Below, piece after piece: positions 61,156 through 64,000 of a DNA stretch of 64,000 bases. The notes below the pieces were generated by a model, which worked only from the letters and a program-made list of their open reading frames with translations, made no database searches and was not told the DNA's origin. Every line of letters starts with the position of its first letter. The stretch's first letter is position 1. The DNA comes from JBKCUK01 sp046318415 (lineage in GTDB: Bacteria; Pseudomonadota; Alphaproteobacteria; Caedimonadales; Caedimonadaceae): positions 194,555 through 258,554 of the forward strand of contig JBKCUK010000010.1 in NCBI GenBank assembly GCA_046318415.1, in the 5' to 3' direction. The position numbers were made by a program, and so were the translations under genes.

Positions 61156-61848
61156 TCAGAGTCCCTCGTTGTTTCTTCGAAGCGCACAAGAAGACAGCAA
61201 AGATCTGTGGATATCCACCATCCTCAAGATGGGATCCGTGACCTGGTCTAAACGCTGCATGACACCCTCCAGCTGGGTGTCATGGCAAGGAGTTAAGTGC
61301 ACGATACGCCAGGTGTTTATGGGGTCTTCTTCTACCCCCTCTGCGGCATGTTCCACATGGAAAATAGGTTGCAGCTTGCTCTGCCTATCATCTACAACAC
61401 ACCCAAAAAAAAGCACGCGCTGCTCACCAGGCAAGATGTAAACATCCTCTTTAACGGTGACGTAGACCTCGGGATTCAACCAACTGCGTTGCTCAGAAAC
61501 ACGGGAGAGAAAGGATAAATCGTCATTCATGCGGGTCATCTGCCCAGCAATGGCCGCACGCACCACATGCGGGATGTAGAGTTGAGGTGCTGCCGCTTTT
61601 GCCATTTCGATGGCCCACAATTCCGTTTTGGTGGTGCGGGTTGGGACGCTCTTTGCAGCAAATGCAGCATTCAAAGCCACCGGAGTCATGCGAAAACGTG
61701 TATGTTTTGGATCATTCCACGCAGCTTCAAAGGCTAGGGACGCTTCCTCAGCCGTGCGGTAGGCAGTAGACCGTGCGCTCTCTGCCGTGAGTGCGGCTAG
61801 GATGGATACTACAACCATGTTGAGTAGAGGCTTGCGGGTCATCTTCAT
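61156..61848 (-). CDS. Secreted protein of unknown function (full-length copy of a duplicated gene)
   Basis: A 230-residue protein from ATG 61848 (MKMTRKPLLNMVVVS), with an AGGATAA ribosome-binding site. Signal peptide LLNMVVVSILAALTAESARS, mature part TAYRTAEEASLAFEAAWNDP. Residues 1-95 are nearly identical to the product at 62851-63246; the rest (RAAIAGQMTRMNDDLSFLSR ... GEQRVLFFGCVVDDRQ ... TWRIVHLTPCHD) is unique here. No family recognised. It is read divergently from the LysR gene at 61948, so LysR may control it. Confidence 0.75.
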   Translation of the reverse strand: MKMTRKPLLNMVVVSILAALTAESARSTAYRTAEEASLAFEAAWNDPKHTRFRMTPVALNAAFAAKSVPTRTTKTELWAIEMAKAAAPQLYIPHVVRAAIAGQMTRMNDDLSFLSRVSEQRSWLNPEVYVTVKEDVYILPGEQRVLFFGCVVDDRQSKLQPIFHVEHAAEGVEEDPINTWRIVHLTPCHDTQLEGVMQRLDQVTDPILRMVDIHRSLLSSCALRRNNEGL

Positions 61849-61855
61849 TTTTATC
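61563..61855. repeat. Segmental direct repeat, copy 1 (partner 62961-63251)
   Basis: About 290 bases covering the first 95 codons of the secreted gene plus its ribosome-binding site recur 1398 bases downstream in the same orientation. By eye about five to seven single-base differences, nearly all transitions, plus a 2-base gap before the start codon. Confidence 0.93.
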
Positions 61856-61947
61856 CTGTTTGAATTTGGAATACCCTTTGACATTAAAAGGCAAATAGAG
61901 GCTATGATAGACAAAAGATTCGATAAACTTATTCAAATATTTTGAAC

Positions 61948-62850
61948 ATGAAGATTTCCCTTGAGGCCCTGCGCATCCTTGATGCCATCGACAGAAATAA
62001 GAGCTTTTCCCTCGCAGCTGAAGAGATACATCGCGCGCCATCGGCCCTCACCTATAGCATTCAACAGCTGGAATCCCGACTAAAGATTCAAATTTTTGAT
62101 CGAAGCGGCCATCGCGCCCAATTGACAGATATGGGTCGACATTTATTGGAAGAAGGGCGGCGACTTTTATCCCAGGCGCAGCAGCTTGAAAAACAAATCG
62201 AGCGGGGATTGCAGAGCAGTCTATGCGCGCTCAACGTTGCCTATGATCAACTGTTAGGAGACACATTCATTGCTGAGGTTGCCAAGTTTTTTCTCGCGGC
62301 CAACACGCAACATCAACTGAGCCTACAGGCAGAAGTTTTAAACGGCACGTGGGATTCACTCCTCACCGAACGTGCGGAGGTTGCTCTTGGCGCCTCTGGC
62401 GCTCCGCCCGTTGACCTCCACTGCAAGACTGAGACGCTTGCAACCATTCCCTTTGTGTTTGCTGTTCATCCCTCGCATCCACTGGCTGCAGCTAACCGCC
62501 CACTCGCCCCAGATGACATCAGCAGCCATCGGACAATTATTTTACGCGATTCCACAACCAGACTGGCGCCCCTTTCCAGCGGCTTTCACAGTGGACCAGG
62601 TTCAGTTTTCGTGAATTCAATGCAAGAAAAAATAGCTTTGCAACTGGCAGGGGTTGGCGTTGGCTACCTGCCCCAACATTTGGCGGCGCCCTACGTTCAA
62701 AGGGGAGATTTACAAATTAAGGCCGTCCAATATCCCAAGAGCCCAGCAAAACTGAACCTTGCCTGGAAACTCCAAGTGGAGGGCCCTGCCTTAACACACC
62801 TGCTGGAGGCCGCACACAAGGCTGCGCACCAGCTGTTTTGTGTGACTTAG
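61948..62850 (+). CDS. LysR-family transcriptional regulator
   Basis: A 300-residue LTTR from ATG 61948 (MKISLEALRILDAIDRNKSFSLAAEEIHRAPSALTYSIQQLE), the standard winged HTH. The C-terminal half is a type 2 periplasmic-binding-like sensor (VALGASGAPPV, FAVHPSHPLAAANRPL, GVGVGYLPQHLAAPYV). Divergent from the secreted gene at 61156-61848 across 99 bases, the usual LysR-target arrangement. It lies between two direct repeat copies and ends directly against the stop of the truncated copy. Confidence 0.95.
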   Translation: MKISLEALRILDAIDRNKSFSLAAEEIHRAPSALTYSIQQLESRLKIQIFDRSGHRAQLTDMGRHLLEEGRRLLSQAQQLEKQIERGLQSSLCALNVAYDQLLGDTFIAEVAKFFLAANTQHQLSLQAEVLNGTWDSLLTERAEVALGASGAPPVDLHCKTETLATIPFVFAVHPSHPLAAANRPLAPDDISSHRTIILRDSTTRLAPLSSGFHSGPGSVFVNSMQEKIALQLAGVGVGYLPQHLAAPYVQRGDLQIKAVQYPKSPAKLNLAWKLQVEGPALTHLLEAAHKAAHQLFCVT

Positions 62851-63246
62851 CTAATTATAGACCGGCTGCCCATTGGAGATTTTACACCTTATGGTATAAC
62901 CCGCCCCTTGAAATTGCTCCTCTGGAACTTGATACTTTATTAAGCAAAAAGCGCTAAGCTCCACATGCGGGATGTAGAGTTGAGGTGCTGCCGCTTTTGC
63001 CATTTCGATGGCCCACAATTCCGTTTTGGTGATGCGGGTTGGGACGCTCTTTGCAGCAAATGCAGCATTCAAAGCCACCGGAGTCATGCGAAAACGTATA
63101 TGTTTTGGATCATTCCACGCAGCTTCAAAGGCTAGGGACGCTTCCTCAGCCGTGCGGTAGGCAGTAGATCGTGCGCTCTCTGCCGTGAGTGCGGCTAGGA
63201 TGGATACTACAACCATGTTGAATAGAGGCTTGCGGGTCACCTTCAC
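62851..63246 (-). CDS. Secreted protein of unknown function, second copy with a different C-terminus
   Basis: 131 residues starting at GTG 63246 (the copy at 61848 has ATG). Residues 1-95 copy the product at 61156-61848 with about four substitutions (K-V-T for K-M-T, F for L, I for T twice). From ELSAFCLIKYQVPEEQF on, the sequence is unrelated: QGAGYTIRCKISNGQPVYN. Either the true end of a parent gene whose start was duplicated, or a chance fusion at the repeat boundary at 62961. Confidence 0.65.
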   Translation of the reverse strand: MKVTRKPLFNMVVVSILAALTAESARSTAYRTAEEASLAFEAAWNDPKHIRFRMTPVALNAAFAAKSVPTRITKTELWAIEMAKAAAPQLYIPHVELSAFCLIKYQVPEEQFQGAGYTIRCKISNGQPVYN

Positions 63247-63251
63247 TTATC
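62961..63251. repeat. Segmental direct repeat, copy 2 (partner 61563-61855)
   Basis: Second copy of the 290-base segment. The repeat ends at CCACATGCGGG on one side, inside the coding frames, and at the ribosome-binding site on the other. Confidence 0.93.
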
Positions 63252-63409
63252 CAATCACACCCCGCCAAATCATCAGTACTCGTTGATATAAATCATTGAA
63301 ACAATTTTATTGTTAACATTATTTAAATATTTTTTTACTATACATTATGCCGCATTTTATTGCGCCCCTGGAGTATTTGCTGATTTCATTAAGTGCAATA
63401 GGCGATTTA
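63252..63409. other. AT-rich intergenic stretch
   Basis: Contains the upstream region of the second copy gene and the 3' end of the fic gene. No gene or hairpin terminator is seen. Confidence 0.35.
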
Positions 63410-64000
63410 TTATTCATGCGCCAATGGCTCGGCGCCCTCTTCAAGGATACTCAGGTATCTGCGATAAATGTAGACTTTGTCCCTCTTCTTTCCAGACACC
63501 TCATCCAAAATTTTCATTGCGACCATTGACTCAAGAGATTTTCTTGCTGTAGGTGCGGATATGTTAAGAGCTTGAGCTAGAAGAGGCACTGTCACTTGCG
63601 GAAGATGCTTCATATATTCAAAGGTTTTTTCCGCTGCGAAGCGCGCCCTTCCTAAGTGTGCTATTTTTTGGGAATCTTCCCAAAACAGAGCATTAATTAA
63701 ATGAGCTGTTTCGACAGCACTGTTAGCCGTCATGATAATCCCATTTAGAAAAAACTCTAGCCAAGTCTCCCATGTACCTGAATGACGCACTTCTTGAAGC
63801 ATATTATAGTATGTAGGTCTGTTTTGCTTGAGGTACAAACTCATATAAAGAACGGGTTCCTCAAGCATCCCACTGTTACAAAGCATGAGCGTAATCAGCA
63901 AACGTCCAAGTCGTCCATTTCCGTCTAAAAAGGGGTGAATAGTCTCAAATTGAACATGGGCTATTCCAGCTTTGATCAGAACCGGGAGGGTGTCATCATG
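63410..64000 (-). CDS. Fic-domain protein with C-terminal winged helix, 3' part (window edge)
   Basis: The frame is open to the window edge (197 codons). Near the edge lies the Fic motif HPFLDGNGRLGRL (family HPFx(D/E)GNGRxxR), with the catalytic His. The following helices (MLCNSGMLEEPVLYMSLYLKQNRPTYY, LQEVRHSGTWETWLEFFLNGI) match the Fic core of stand-alone Fic/DOC proteins. Residues near the end (TVPLLAQALNISAPTARKSLESMVAMKILDEVSGKKRDKVYIYRRYL) form a winged helix. Such proteins usually transfer AMP to hydroxyl residues on target proteins and can be regulatory enzymes or toxins. An inhibitory motif, if present, lies outside the window. Confidence 0.94.
   Translation of the reverse strand, partial: HDDTLPVLIKAGIAHVQFETIHPFLDGNGRLGRLLITLMLCNSGMLEEPVLYMSLYLKQNRPTYYNMLQEVRHSGTWETWLEFFLNGIIMTANSAVETAHLINALFWEDSQKIAHLGRARFAAEKTFEYMKHLPQVTVPLLAQALNISAPTARKSLESMVAMKILDEVSGKKRDKVYIYRRYLSILEEGAEPLAHE

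Noticed and set aside
1..64000. CRISPR arrays, prophage, insertion sequences
   Set aside because: No regularly spaced repeats, no phage structural genes and no transposase were seen in the window.

Overview
The window reads as a chromosomal piece of a host-associated alphaproteobacterium, most likely of the Holosporales or a similar obligate or facultative intracellular lineage. The reasons are: gene orders typical of alphaproteobacteria (nuoA-nuoB-nuoC, proS-lolC-lolD with dnaE nearby, rpmI-rplT-pheS-pheT, glyA-nrdR, ssb-gyrA-coaD), a short ProS of the alphaproteobacterial type, phaB, and an unusually high share of Sec-secreted proteins with eukaryote-type domains (F-box, leucine-rich repeats, Sel1 repeats, PTP-like phytase, patatin-like, Fic). 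G+C is near half by eye. The taxon is an inference; no 16S gene is present.

Layout. 0-6 kb (minus strand): end of the nuoABC run, a 2H phosphoesterase, a peptidoglycan amidase and dnaE. 6.2-8.3 kb (plus): a secreted unknown that splits the usual lolD-dnaE neighbourhood. 8.3-11.6 kb (minus): proS-lolC-lolD. 11.8-21.1 kb: an accessory block with a 1636-residue secreted Nudix-like protein, a coupled pair of a FAXC-like GST and a degenerate patatin, and a secreted unknown. 21-31.7 kb: phaB, an EamA transporter with rlmH, an SDF symporter, two tRNA-Glu genes in opposite orientation, a degenerate GGDEF-EAL protein, rhlE, an SPFH-NfeD pair and glyA-nrdR. 31.7-36.6 kb: a secreted helical unknown, a solitary secreted F-box protein and a lipoprotein phytase-like phosphatase with Sel1 repeats. 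36.7-42.6 kb (minus): lepA, pheT, pheS, rplT, rpmI. 42.8-46.7 kb (minus): thioesterase, enoyl-CoA hydratase and SDR genes with a secreted LRR gene at the end of the run. 46.9-52.6 kb (minus): a tandem array of five secreted F-box paralogues, two of them broken. 53.5-56.6 kb: flagellar genes in two divergent groups (flgB-flgC-fliE; csrA-unknown-fliO-fliP). 56.6-60.9 kb: def, coaD, gyrA, ssb. 61-64 kb: a LysR regulator between two copies of a duplicated secreted gene segment, and the 3' part of a fic gene.

The main candidate for a new system is the F-box array. Each intact member has a signal peptide, a mature N-terminus starting at Ala-Ser-Asp-Leu, one F-box (two in one member), and a shared C-terminal module of about 200 residues that I do not recognise. 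No SKP1 or cullin homologue is seen here, so an F-box would only make sense inside a eukaryotic host cell, where it could recruit the host SCF ubiquitin ligase with the C-terminal module reading substrates. A solitary F-box protein and a secreted FBXL-like LRR protein elsewhere in the window share the same kind of N-terminus, which suggests one export route and a wider effector set. Copy-number variation, deletion and single-base frameshifts in G and T runs suggest rapid turnover, but sequencing error cannot be excluded for the two frameshifts.
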